NCBI GenBank assembly: GCA_021836865.1
Contig: JAKBHH010000023.1
Location: forward strand, 1-42,847
Length of the DNA stretch: 42,847 nt
Origin: Acidobacteriota bacterium
GTDB taxonomy: Bacteria > Acidobacteriota > Terriglobia > Terriglobales > Acidobacteriaceae
Reading direction: 5' to 3'
How positions within the stretch are numbered: position 1 is the first letter of the stretch; the number at the start of each line of letters is the position of its first letter. This document shows positions 1 to 8,144 of the stretch, piece after piece. The position numbers and the translations under genes are program-made. Under the pieces are notes generated by a model, which saw only the letters and a program-made list of their open reading frames with translations, was not told the DNA's origin and made no database searches.

Positions 1-658
1 TGACAAACTCTCTACAGCGCGCATCCCCGCGCTGCGCATTGGCAAAGACCTCCTCGGGCTCCAGGTCTAGAAAACGCATGCGCATTGCGCGGTAGCCCAT
101 GATGCCCTCCAGATGGCCAATGCCCCCACAACCGCAGAAACGCTCTTTCGGATCCAGCGTCACGGTGATGTGTCCGCCTTCCCACACGCCCTCCACATAA
201 GGCCAACGTCCATAGCCGATGCCGTTGCCGATCGTCCACACACGCGTCAGCTTGTTCAGTTGCCCATGGGTGGCGGCTACACCTGCGGCAATCGCATCGG
301 CGTCGTTGGAAATATGCACTGGCGCGATCAGCCCTTTCCCGCTGAGTACGTGCGCCAGCTCTTCGGCCATCCTCATGCCTTTTATCTGCGCCAGATTGGG
401 CGAGTCCTCGACAACTCCGTGGCGAATCACGCCTGGCACCGCAACGCCGATTGCATCCGGCGCCCCGCCGGCATCGGCAGCCAGCTTCATCACCTGCTCC
501 GCAATGATCTCGACCAGTTCTCCGCTGGGAACGGCGACCAATGCATCCAGTTCAGTCTTATCCAGCGGAAAACGCAACAGAGAGCTGATCAGGCGCTGAT
601 CCTCCAGCCTTCCGGCAACAATGTGTTCCGTCATCACAACGCCGATTGCGGTAGACAT
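1..658 (-). CDS. ROK-family protein (sugar-kinase-like), partial, 3' end outside window
   Basis: The visible 219 codons start at an ATG preceded by AAAGGAGT. They show the C-terminal half-signature of ROK proteins: SNDAD (N118, D119, the usual catalytic Asp position), a GNGIGYG glycine loop (about 144-150), GGH (161-163) and a CGCGGIGHLEG zinc-site segment from C175. Family members are mostly cytoplasmic glucokinase or N-acetylmannosamine-type kinases, or sugar-responsive repressors. There is no N-terminal helix-turn-helix, so a repressor is unlikely. Two oddities stand out. The N-terminal DxGGTK phosphate motif is missing (it reads AIGVVMTEHIVAG), and the third Cys of CxCGxxGC is His182. Kinase activity is therefore uncertain. 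The gene starts 16 nt after the sthA-like stop and is probably cotranscribed with it. The C-terminus lies beyond position 1. Confidence 0.85.
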   Translation of the reverse strand, partial: MSTAIGVVMTEHIVAGRLEDQRLISSLLRFPLDKTELDALVAVPSGELVEIIAEQVMKLAADAGGAPDAIGVAVPGVIRHGVVEDSPNLAQIKGMRMAEELAHVLSGKGLIAPVHISNDADAIAAGVAATHGQLNKLTRVWTIGNGIGYGRWPYVEGVWEGGHITVTLDPKERFCGCGGIGHLEGIMGYRAMRMRFLDLEPEEVFANAQRGDARCREFV

Positions 659-674
659 GGCAGACTCCTTTGGT

Positions 675-2081
675 TCACTCCGCCTGGTAGCGGTGCAGGC
701 GGCCCAGCCCGTTGAAGGCCGCTACTTTGTAGCACTCAGCGAGCGTTGGATAGTTAAACACAGTGTCAATGAAGTAATCGATCGTACCGCCGAGTATCAT
801 CACTGCCTGGCCAATATGGACCAGCTCGCTGGCGCCTTCGCCAATGATGTGTACGCCCAGCACCTTGCGCGTGTCGCGATGGAAGACGAGTTTCAACCGT
901 CCTGTCGTGTCGCCGCGAATCTGTCCGCGAGCCACCTCGCGATAGTAGGCCATGCCCACTTCATACGGAACGTCCTCATCGGTCAACTGCTCTTCGGTCT
1001 TGCCGATGAAACTGATTTCGGGGATGGTGTAGATCCCGTAGGGATAAAAGCTCGGATTCGAGGTTGTCGCATGATCGTCAAAAGCGCGCGCCGCTGCGAT
1101 GCGCCCCTGTTCCATTGATACGGATGCCAGCGAAGGAAAGCCCACCACGTCGCCGACGGCAAAGATGTGCTCAACCTTGGTCTGGTAGTGTTCATCCACC
1201 GGGATACGCCCGCGGCTGTCGGCTTCCAGTCCCGCCAGCGGCAGGTTCAGGTCGTCCACGTTGCCCTGCCGGCCCACAGCATAGAGCAGCGCATCGCCCG
1301 AAACCTTCTTCTTGCTTTCCAGATTTGCCACCACACCGCCATCCGGAAGCTCTTCCACGCTTTCCACTTCTTCACCCAGGCGCATCGTCACGCGGCTGTC
1401 ACGCAGGTGGTAGCTCAGCGATTCGATAATCTCCTGGTCGGCAAACTCCAGCAGCCGGTTGCGCTTCTCTATCAGCGTGACGCGCACACCCAGAATCGCA
1501 AACATGCAGGCATACTCCACGCCAATCACGCCGCCGCCCACCACCACCAGCGAACGCGGCAGCTCCGGCAAATCAAGAATCTGATCGCTGTTCACAATCG
1601 TGCGCCCGTTGACGGGCACCTTGGGCGACCCCGCCGGGCGCGTGCCGACAGCGATGATGATTCGGTCAGACTCAAGTGTGGCGTCGCCCTGCGGGCCATC
1701 CACGCGAATCTGATGCGGGTCAACAAAATGCGCCACGCCATGGACCACGTCGATGCTGTTGCGCGAAAGCTGCGCCTCGGTCACATCCACTTCGGTCTTG
1801 ATCACGCCCTGTACCCTGAAAGCGAGATCGCCCATCGTGATCTTGTCTTTTACGCGGTAATTCATCCCGTAGACTGACCGATAGTTGTATCCGGACAGGT
1901 GCAGAACTGCCTCACGCATCGTTTTGGAGGGGATGGTCCCGGTATTGATGCAGACGCCCCCGACCACCGATCGCGACTCGACAACCGCCACGCGCTTCTT
2001 CATCTTTGCGGCGGCCACGGCGGCACGCTGCCCGGATGGCCCGGAACCGATCACGATCAGGTCATATCTGACGGCGCTCAT
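675..2081 (-). CDS. sthA: Soluble pyridine nucleotide transhydrogenase (Si-specific NAD(P)+ transhydrogenase)
   Basis: This FAD flavoprotein of 468 aa transfers hydride between NADPH and NAD+ in the cytoplasm. The N-terminus has the FAD-binding VIGSGPSGQRAA. The usual redox disulfide CxxxxC of the family is CINTGT, so only one Cys is present, as in E. coli SthA (GTIPSK) and unlike lipoamide dehydrogenase. A second Rossmann motif VVGGGVIGVEYA (NAD(P)) follows, then the FAD motif AVGDVVG. The C-terminal dimerisation region contains HIGQAVM and FNYPTLAE, characteristic of SthA rather than of disulfide reductases. The frame is open from 2096, but GGGAG lies about 8 nt before the ATG at 2081 and overlaps the upstream ATG, so I choose 2081. 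It lies upstream of the ROK gene on the same strand. SthA typically reoxidises excess NADPH during sugar oxidation. Confidence 0.9.
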   Translation of the reverse strand: MSAVRYDLIVIGSGPSGQRAAVAAAKMKKRVAVVESRSVVGGVCINTGTIPSKTMREAVLHLSGYNYRSVYGMNYRVKDKITMGDLAFRVQGVIKTEVDVTEAQLSRNSIDVVHGVAHFVDPHQIRVDGPQGDATLESDRIIIAVGTRPAGSPKVPVNGRTIVNSDQILDLPELPRSLVVVGGGVIGVEYACMFAILGVRVTLIEKRNRLLEFADQEIIESLSYHLRDSRVTMRLGEEVESVEELPDGGVVANLESKKKVSGDALLYAVGRQGNVDDLNLPLAGLEADSRGRIPVDEHYQTKVEHIFAVGDVVGFPSLASVSMEQGRIAAARAFDDHATTSNPSFYPYGIYTIPEISFIGKTEEQLTDEDVPYEVGMAYYREVARGQIRGDTTGRLKLVFHRDTRKVLGVHIIGEGASELVHIGQAVMILGGTIDYFIDTVFNYPTLAECYKVAAFNGLGRLHRYQAE

Positions 2082-2417
2082 GCAGCTGTCTCCCATTGGT
2101 TGGTTGCAGAAAGTGCGGTAACGCGTTGTACGGCATAGAAAGTACGGACTCTCAATCGGAGCGTACCACAGCGGTGCAGCCGGTCTCAGTCACTCGGCCT
2201 TGCTCTCCCGCGCCGAGCTTCGCGTTCAGCGCAAGATTGTCCCCAGGGCTCTCCGTGCTTGGTTGAACTGCCTTGCCGCCGCTGCAGAAGATCGGTGATC
2301 CAGCCCTTCTTCCTGGCTTGCCGGAGGCCATCAAGCACGAGTCGCGGCGCTGGATCGCGGGCACGGATTGAACGCAGGCGTGAATCTGCCCGCACCATCG
2401 TCTTCACAGAAGAGCGC
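2082..2417. other. Intergenic region between divergent sthA and CE15 esterase
   Basis: I see no credible gene here. The minus-strand open frame covering 2186-2545 has no recognisable domain and runs into the esterase start. On the minus strand a weak TTGAGA / TACAAC pair with a 19-nt spacer could serve sthA, but the spacing is poor. The clear promoter at the right-hand end is listed separately. Confidence 0.5.
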
Positions 2418-2446
2418 TTGCCACCTTTCAGGTAAATCGCTATGCT
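2418..2446 (+). promoter_or_regulatory. Sigma70-type promoter of the CE15 esterase gene
   Basis: TTGCCA (2418-2423) and TATGCT (2441-2446) are separated by exactly 17 nt. A start near 2453 would leave a leader of about 45 nt before the ATG at 2497. Confidence 0.6.
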
Positions 2447-2496
2447 AGGCCGGTTCCCGCACTGTGCTCCTTGCGGTGCCTGAAATGAGGTCTCGT

Positions 2497-3957
2497 ATGA
2501 TTCGGTCGTATCGGTCGATGCTTCGCCTTGTTGCGCCGTTTGCACTATTGATGCTTGCAGTCTCTACCTATCCGCTGCTGCTGGCCCAGACTTCATCTGG
2601 ACAAGCCAGGCCGGCACCTGCCGCGCCGACTTTCAAGCCCACTCCGGAGCAATTGGCTATCGAGGCCGCCTCCGAAAAGGACCATCAGCGCATGATGGAT
2701 CTGCTCGGGATCAAGACACTGCGTCCAGGCGCCAGCGGCGACCCCAAGGCTCCCAACGCGGCCAACTATGACGAGTCAATGGCCGACATCTACGGCCCGC
2801 CGCCGAACCCGCTAGTGTTGAGTGACGGGCAGCCCGTCATCACCGCGGCGCAGTGGTGGCACGGGCGCAGGCCGCAGATAGTCGAGCTCTTTGACCGCGA
2901 AATTCTGGGCCGGACCCCGGCTCACTTGCCCAAAGTCACCTGGGAAGTGGTGAGCGTCTCACACGAAAAGAACGGCGACGTGCCGGTGGTGACGAAGACG
3001 CTCGTAGGCCGTGTGGACAACTCCGATGATCCTAAGATCACGGTCAACCTCGATCTGACGCTGACCACCCCCGCCAATGCCAAAGGCCCCGTGCCCGTCA
3101 TCATGGAACTGGCCTTCAGCAAGGAGTTTATGGCCATGTTTGCGAAGCGGTTTCCGCAGTTTGCGCAGAAGCCGGGGGATGGGCCTACCTGGGAGCAGCA
3201 GGTTCTGGCGCGGGGGTGGGGATACGCCGAGTACGTGCCCACAAGTGCACAGCCGGACAACGGCGCGGGATTGGCCGAAGGCATCATTGGCCTCGCGAAC
3301 AAAGGGCAGCCGCGTACGCCGGAGCAGTGGGGGGCGCTAAAGGCCTGGGCGTGGGGCGCGAGCCGGGCGCTGGACTACTTTGAGACCGATGGAGATGTGG
3401 ATGCGAAACAGGTCGCCATCGAAGGCCACTCGCGCTATGGCAAGGCATCGCTGGTGGCGATGGCCTACGATCCGCGCTTTGCGATCGGGTACATCAGTTC
3501 CTCGGGCGAGGCGGGCGCGAAGCTCTACCGGCACCATTTCGGCGAACAGATCGGCAACGTCGCGGCCGCCAGTGAATACCACTGGATGGCAGGGAATTTC
3601 CTGAAATACGATAGCGTGATGAACACCGGCGACCTGCCGGTAGACGCCAACGAGCTGATTGCGCTGGTGGCGCCGCGGCCCGTATTCATCAGCGGCGGAG
3701 CCACTGAAGGCGATGGCTGGGCGGACGCCAAAGGCATGTTCATGGCTGCAGCCGGCGCCGGGCCGGTTTACCGGCTGCTGGGCAAGAAAGATTTGGGGAC
3801 GACTGTTTTTCCGCCGATGGAAACTCCATTGATTGACGGAGACATCGCCTTTCGACAGCATGCGGGCGGGCACACGCCGGGGCCGAATTGGCCCACGTTT
3901 CTAACTTTTGCCAGCCGGTATCTGCACGCGCCCGGAGCGACAGACAAGGGTAAGTAG
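2497..3957 (+). CDS. Secreted glucuronoyl methylesterase-like hydrolase (CE15 family)
   Basis: CE15 enzymes cleave the ester between 4-O-methylglucuronic acid on xylan and lignin alcohols. This 486-aa protein has a signal peptide (MIRSYRSM, then a hydrophobic stretch ending near LLAQ), so it acts in the periplasm or outside. The nucleophile elbow is GHSRYGKA with Ser312. The acidic residue is Glu338 in SSGEAGA, and His455 or His459 in HAGGHT completes the triad. IALVAPRPVF before the last segment is typical of bacterial CE15 proteins. The frame is open from a GTG at 2464, but TGAGGT stands 6 nt before the ATG at 2497, which also gives a proper signal peptide. It is sometimes annotated as acetylxylan esterase; the GxSRxGK motif favours CE15. 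The VWA gene that follows is convergent, so this is probably a single-gene unit. Confidence 0.85.
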   Translation: MIRSYRSMLRLVAPFALLMLAVSTYPLLLAQTSSGQARPAPAAPTFKPTPEQLAIEAASEKDHQRMMDLLGIKTLRPGASGDPKAPNAANYDESMADIYGPPPNPLVLSDGQPVITAAQWWHGRRPQIVELFDREILGRTPAHLPKVTWEVVSVSHEKNGDVPVVTKTLVGRVDNSDDPKITVNLDLTLTTPANAKGPVPVIMELAFSKEFMAMFAKRFPQFAQKPGDGPTWEQQVLARGWGYAEYVPTSAQPDNGAGLAEGIIGLANKGQPRTPEQWGALKAWAWGASRALDYFETDGDVDAKQVAIEGHSRYGKASLVAMAYDPRFAIGYISSSGEAGAKLYRHHFGEQIGNVAAASEYHWMAGNFLKYDSVMNTGDLPVDANELIALVAPRPVFISGGATEGDGWADAKGMFMAAAGAGPVYRLLGKKDLGTTVFPPMETPLIDGDIAFRQHAGGHTPGPNWPTFLTFASRYLHAPGATDKGK

Positions 3958-4118
3958 ATAGGCTGAACGCATAGGCCGAGAAGCGATTTACGCTCTCCTG
4001 TACCGAGCCTTGATCCGCACAGCAGGAAGACGCATCGCAGGCTCGCAAGTGCTTCCCGGAAGAGCGGGGGCAGCAGGTGAATCCCACTAAGCGCGCATCT
4101 TTGAGAAATGCTTGTGCG

Positions 4119-7100
4119 CTATGGATTTTTCTGGAGCGCGGTTGCGCTGACCGCCGGGACGGTGGAGCGTGCGGGGATCTCCAGCGTTCCGGCCAGGCCG
4201 GTGTTCAAGTCGTAAACGCCGGTGACGAGCTCAACTTCTGTTTTGGCGGGCAGGTCGAGGTCGACCTGGGCGGGAATGCCCGTCTTCTGGATCGACGCAT
4301 AGGTGGCGGGTTCGACGTCCATCGCATCGATTCCGCCAGCCCAGTTCACCGCCTGGCCGTTGCGGTCATAGGCCTTCACTCCGAGGAGGACTTTGCCGGT
4401 GCGTTTGCCCCCGGCGGCAGGTGTGAACGCAATATCCTGCGCGCGGATCACGAAGTTCACCTCGTAGCGGGTGGTGGGGCCTTTGAGCTTCCAGTTCTGC
4501 CCGGCGAGCGGCGCATCGGGCGCGGGCTGCTGCGCGGCGGGCGCGGCCTGTGCGCCGTAAAGCACGCCGGTGGCGCCCGGCAGGCCGAAGCGAAGAAGCG
4601 GGCCGAGCGGATCAGTCGGCGGGTTGGCGGGCGAGCCTGCGGGCTGCGCTGCCGCGTCGTCGGCGTTGTAGCCGCTGCGGTAGGCTAGCTTGTACTTACC
4701 TTTGTCGAGCGTGACGGCGATCTGGCGATAACTCCCGTCCATCTTTGCGTTGGTGGGCGAGTAGGCGAGTGTGTAGTAGGTTGAACCGTCGGTGATGGCG
4801 CTCTTGAGCGCTGTGTTGAGGTCGTTCGTGTTGTAGAAGGCGCGTCCCCCGGTGTCTGCGGCGAGCTGCTCCATATTGGCGATGTCGCCGGCACGCTGCG
4901 CCGCGGCCGCCGAGAACGGCGCCATCGAATTTCCACCGCGCTCTGCGCCTGCGTTCGGCGTGCCGCTGGGGCTGGAGCTATCCGCTCCCGCTGCGGTGTC
5001 GACCATGATCCCCTGTGCGCCGACAGGATAAACAGCCACGTTGGACACGGTGAGCAGGTCGGCCGTCTGGCGGGCCTGGTTAAGGTAACCCGGCATCTGG
5101 CTCATCTGCCGCTTTTCCGCAACGGTGGGAAAGACGGTGACCGGGAAAGAGCTGGCAAACCAGATGAGGTTTTTACGGCCGGGCACTCCGGCCAGATAGC
5201 TGGCCAGATAGTTGAGCGCCTGGAAGGTCATCGAGACACGCTCGCCATATTGGTACCCGCTCAGGTTTCCCTGCGCCTCAGTGAGGGCCGCGATGCCCGC
5301 CCCGGACATCTGCATCGTCGCCAGGGTAGAGACATTCGAAGCGTCGTCTGCGCGGTCGCTCGCGGTGCGTGATGTGGCGTCCTTCTGAGGTATCGCGCCG
5401 TGGTTCTTATCGTTGATGGCGGCGCGCAGGACGGCTGTGTCGGTGGTGAAGCCCTGCACAAAGCGCAGCGTTGAACCCAGCGTGAAAACGGCCAACTCGG
5501 TGCCCGGCTGCATCTTCTTCAGGAAGTCCATAATCTCGCCGTGTATGTAGGACTGGTCCTGCGGTTCCGTATTCAGCGTGTCGATCAGCAGGACGTTGAC
5601 GGCATCGCCCGGAGGCGCAGGCGGCACGTTGGTGAGCGCGCCGGGCGGCATGGGCGGCATCTGCGGCGGCGTCGCGGCGTTGACCTGCGCGCCGGGCGTG
5701 TGCTCCTCAAAAAAGTTGATGGTCTGCGGTGTCCCGTTTTCGTCAACATGAAAGTCCTGCTGCTGGAGGCCGAGTACCGGCTGGCCGTTGCCTTTGCGCA
5801 CTACGACATCCACAACCACGTTGCGCGTGGTGGAGGTGAAGGTGGGAGGCTGGCTTGCTGCAGATGCTTGTTCTGGGGCGGCGGAAGGCGGTGTTGGGGT
5901 TGGTGCAGAGATCGCAGCGGCGGTGGGAGGGGGCGCGGCTGGCGTGGCTGCGGCAGGCGGGTTGGCTGTGGCAACTTGGGCCTGGGCTGTGTCGGATGAG
6001 GCCGGAGCTGCTGCAGACTCGGCGGTGGTTGTGGCGGCGGGCGGGCCCGCGGGTGGGTTGGCCCCGTCGGGAGGAGGCTGTGGCGTGCTTTCAGGCGATC
6101 CGGCAAGAATGCGCATGGAAGTGCCGAAGCGGTGATAGTTAGTGAAACTGACCTCGTTGATGCGCGTAATCTGCGCGTCTGCGTCCGGGGTGACATTTCT
6201 TGTCTTCGCGTCGGGATCAACTCCCTTGGTGCGATAGGGCGCCTGGGTGAAGGTCACGCTTCGGATCGGGCAGATAAAGCTTTGTCCTCCGATGTTGACC
6301 TTGCCGTATTGCACGGAGATGGCGGCGCGCGAAAGCAGGTCGGAGGGATTGAACTCGGCTTCGACCGTGGTGCGCAGGATAGTCCCGCTGGCGGGGTCAA
6401 TGTAGAGATCGCCGTGATAGCCAGGGGTCCCGTGATACACGAGGGGCGTGCCGATGTTATTGAAAGATTGCCAGGCACAACAGTAATTCACGGCGAAGTG
6501 CGAGGCATCTTGGGGCACCTGATAATGGAAAACGGCAAGGGTGCCGGTCGCGGTCTTCTGCCAGCGGTTCCACGTGACACGGCCCTTGGTGGAATCCGTG
6601 AGGATGACGGCGAGCACGGGTCCAAACTCGCCCCAGCTTGTCAGGCCCTGCGGTTCGGCGGCAGGCTTTTGTCCGGCCGTCGGGGTTGAGGCGGGCGTAT
6701 CGACAACTTCCTTTCCGTTGCGGTAGGTGATGGTGCTGTGGAATACGCCGACGCTGTGCAGGGTCATGTAGGGAGTGAAAAGGTTATCGCTGATGACCTG
6801 CGGCATGTTGTCGTAGCTCTGTGTGACGCGGGTCGCGATGAAGTCAGGCAGATGGTGCTCGGTGGTGAGCACGTAGTGGATGGCCGCCGTGAAGAGGTTG
6901 CGTTGGGTAGGGATGTCAGGTTTGGGCGTGGCCGGCAGTTCGCTCGTCGGAGGCGCGAGAAATGCGGAGGAGTCAGCGAGAAGGTCGAGAGCCTGTGCGG
7001 TTTTTGGGCCGCATTGCAGATTCGCGGCGATCTGGGCCTCGGCGGAGTTGGTCAGCTCTTCGGTGAGTTCGAGCGAGGTAAGCTGTTCCGCGATGGCGGC

Positions 7101-7226
7101 GTCAGATTTGTGGGCAGCTTGGTCGCGCATTAAAAGCTGACGAAGCTGGTCGACGGTGACGCGCTGCGTGGCATGTGCGGGAAGCGCGAAGACAACGAGT
7201 GCCGCGAGAAGGATACATCGGCGCAT
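4119..7226 (-). CDS. Secreted VWA protein with VWFA-related Acidobacterial domain and extra N- and C-terminal domains
   Basis: This protein of 1035 aa has a signal peptide (1-20, ending PAHA) and an N-terminal alpha/beta domain of unknown function (about 21-375). An Ala/Pro-rich linker (about 376-462) leads into a VWFA-related domain (about 463-855), which opens with the usual DVVVRKGNGQPVLGL and DFHVDENG segment. A beta-rich tail (856-1035) follows. The metal site is degenerate: DTLNT (549-553) replaces DxSxS. The family is expanded in Acidobacteria, and its functions are mostly unproven; adhesion or extracellular protein assembly is usually guessed. The start is supported by GGAG 7 nt upstream. 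The gene has its own promoter with an overlapping palindrome (7283-7317). Typical family members are about 300-700 aa, so the extra domains are notable. Confidence 0.85.
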   Translation of the reverse strand: MRRCILLAALVVFALPAHATQRVTVDQLRQLLMRDQAAHKSDAAIAEQLTSLELTEELTNSAEAQIAANLQCGPKTAQALDLLADSSAFLAPPTSELPATPKPDIPTQRNLFTAAIHYVLTTEHHLPDFIATRVTQSYDNMPQVISDNLFTPYMTLHSVGVFHSTITYRNGKEVVDTPASTPTAGQKPAAEPQGLTSWGEFGPVLAVILTDSTKGRVTWNRWQKTATGTLAVFHYQVPQDASHFAVNYCCAWQSFNNIGTPLVYHGTPGYHGDLYIDPASGTILRTTVEAEFNPSDLLSRAAISVQYGKVNIGGQSFICPIRSVTFTQAPYRTKGVDPDAKTRNVTPDADAQITRINEVSFTNYHRFGTSMRILAGSPESTPQPPPDGANPPAGPPAATTTAESAAAPASSDTAQAQVATANPPAAATPAAPPPTAAAISAPTPTPPSAAPEQASAASQPPTFTSTTRNVVVDVVVRKGNGQPVLGLQQQDFHVDENGTPQTINFFEEHTPGAQVNAATPPQMPPMPPGALTNVPPAPPGDAVNVLLIDTLNTEPQDQSYIHGEIMDFLKKMQPGTELAVFTLGSTLRFVQGFTTDTAVLRAAINDKNHGAIPQKDATSRTASDRADDASNVSTLATMQMSGAGIAALTEAQGNLSGYQYGERVSMTFQALNYLASYLAGVPGRKNLIWFASSFPVTVFPTVAEKRQMSQMPGYLNQARQTADLLTVSNVAVYPVGAQGIMVDTAAGADSSSPSGTPNAGAERGGNSMAPFSAAAAQRAGDIANMEQLAADTGGRAFYNTNDLNTALKSAITDGSTYYTLAYSPTNAKMDGSYRQIAVTLDKGKYKLAYRSGYNADDAAAQPAGSPANPPTDPLGPLLRFGLPGATGVLYGAQAAPAAQQPAPDAPLAGQNWKLKGPTTRYEVNFVIRAQDIAFTPAAGGKRTGKVLLGVKAYDRNGQAVNWAGGIDAMDVEPATYASIQKTGIPAQVDLDLPAKTEVELVTGVYDLNTGLAGTLEIPARSTVPAVSATALQKNP

Positions 7227-7282
7227 TGTGTGCTCCGGTTTTTGTGCGCCGCTACGTGCAGGGCAGATGGCTTACGGAGAGG

Positions 7283-7317
7283 ATTTTAGGCTTTTGAGCC
7301 TGACGATGCAATCGTCA
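7283..7317 (-). promoter_or_regulatory. Promoter of the VWA gene with a palindrome overlapping the -35 element
   Basis: On the minus strand, -35 TTGCAT (7311-7306) and -10 TAAAAT (7288-7283) are spaced by 17 nt, a near-ideal sigma70 promoter. The -35 lies inside a perfect palindrome TGACGAT-N3-ATCGTCA (7301-7317). A second small palindrome, AGGCT-TTTG-AGCCT (7288-7301), fills the spacer. The position suits a regulator that blocks or recruits RNA polymerase. The regulator is not identified. Confidence 0.6.
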
Positions 7318-7346
7318 TGGAATTCCGCACGGGAGCTCCCTTTGCG

Positions 7347-7964
7347 CTAGTCGCTGCCGGAATCGCCAATCTCGGGCAGATCCAATCCGACAAGCGCGAA
7401 ATGCGTCATGCCGGACTTGGAGTTTTCAAAGCCGACGATATGCTGGTGATGTTTTGAGCCGGCTTTCAACTGCAGTCCTGAACTCAGGTCGTAGCCTTTC
7501 CCGTTCGGATCGCTGTCAATCTGGACCCTGGAGTTTTTGCCTTCATCGGCGCAGGTCAGGCCTTCAGACGTAGTCACGGGCTTGCCCACTGGGGTGCTGG
7601 CCTGGCACGTGATCACATCTCCATAGCGGCCCAGGGCCTTCTTGTAGAAAGCCAGCACCTTCTCCTGGGAGTCAGGCGTGGAATAGCTGACCGCGCGCAC
7701 GCGCATCTGCCACTGGCCAAAGCCCATATGCACGTCCGCCGACTTGTGTTCATCGTCATTGACGAGGGCTGCGCCGGGGTATACCGGCAATCCGAGATCG
7801 CTCGCAGTCAGTTGGTTGGTGTTCACGTGGACACCGCCAAAGGGCGTATCCACCTGCACATGATTTTCCTGGCCCGTGGCATCCTTGTCCACACGCACTT
7901 TGCAGCCCGTGGCCCACGCCAGCAGTGCGATGCTCGTAAGCAGTACCGTGATCTCACGCTTCAT
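7347..7964 (-). CDS. Putative lipoprotein of unknown function
   Basis: The 205-aa product begins MKREITVLL, followed by a hydrophobic stretch and the lipobox-like ATGC, so it is probably exported and lipid-anchored. The mature part carries LGLPVYPGA, a motif I associate with acidobacterial lipoproteins of unknown role. A charged middle segment includes DSQEKVLAFYKKALGRYG, resembling a small alpha/beta domain in which a helix follows the peptide that reads YPGA. No enzyme motif is visible. The frame extends to 7979 (MRMIPM), but AGGA is 8 nt before the ATG at 7964, the better start. The VWA gene follows on the same strand after 120 nt but has its own promoter. The gene is divergent from the GH39 gene. 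Confidence 0.65.
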   Translation of the reverse strand: MKREITVLLTSIALLAWATGCKVRVDKDATGQENHVQVDTPFGGVHVNTNQLTASDLGLPVYPGAALVNDDEHKSADVHMGFGQWQMRVRAVSYSTPDSQEKVLAFYKKALGRYGDVITCQASTPVGKPVTTSEGLTCADEGKNSRVQIDSDPNGKGYDLSSGLQLKAGSKHHQHIVGFENSKSGMTHFALVGLDLPEIGDSGSD

Positions 7965-8144
7965 CGGAATCATCCTCATGCCTGTGAGTACGCTGGCGGA
8001 GTCGGGTTGGTTCCCAGCGCGCGCAGGTGGAGATTATTGTAAGGCCTGGCACAATCGGCATCGCTCTCGCCAGGGTCCACTCACCGCGTGCAGCCTGCAG
8101 CAAGTCGCTGTTCTGCGAACCAGAGGCGTGCTAAGGTGGACCGG

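Noticed and set aside
2186-2545. 119-aa minus-strand frame in the sthA-esterase gap
   Set aside because: No domain, overlaps the esterase signal peptide and promoter, and has no ribosome site I would trust.
4090-4125. Possible hairpin between the CE15 and VWA stops (GCGCGCAT ... ATGCTTGTGCGC)
   Set aside because: The arms pair only partly and no T-run follows on either strand, so I do not call a terminator.
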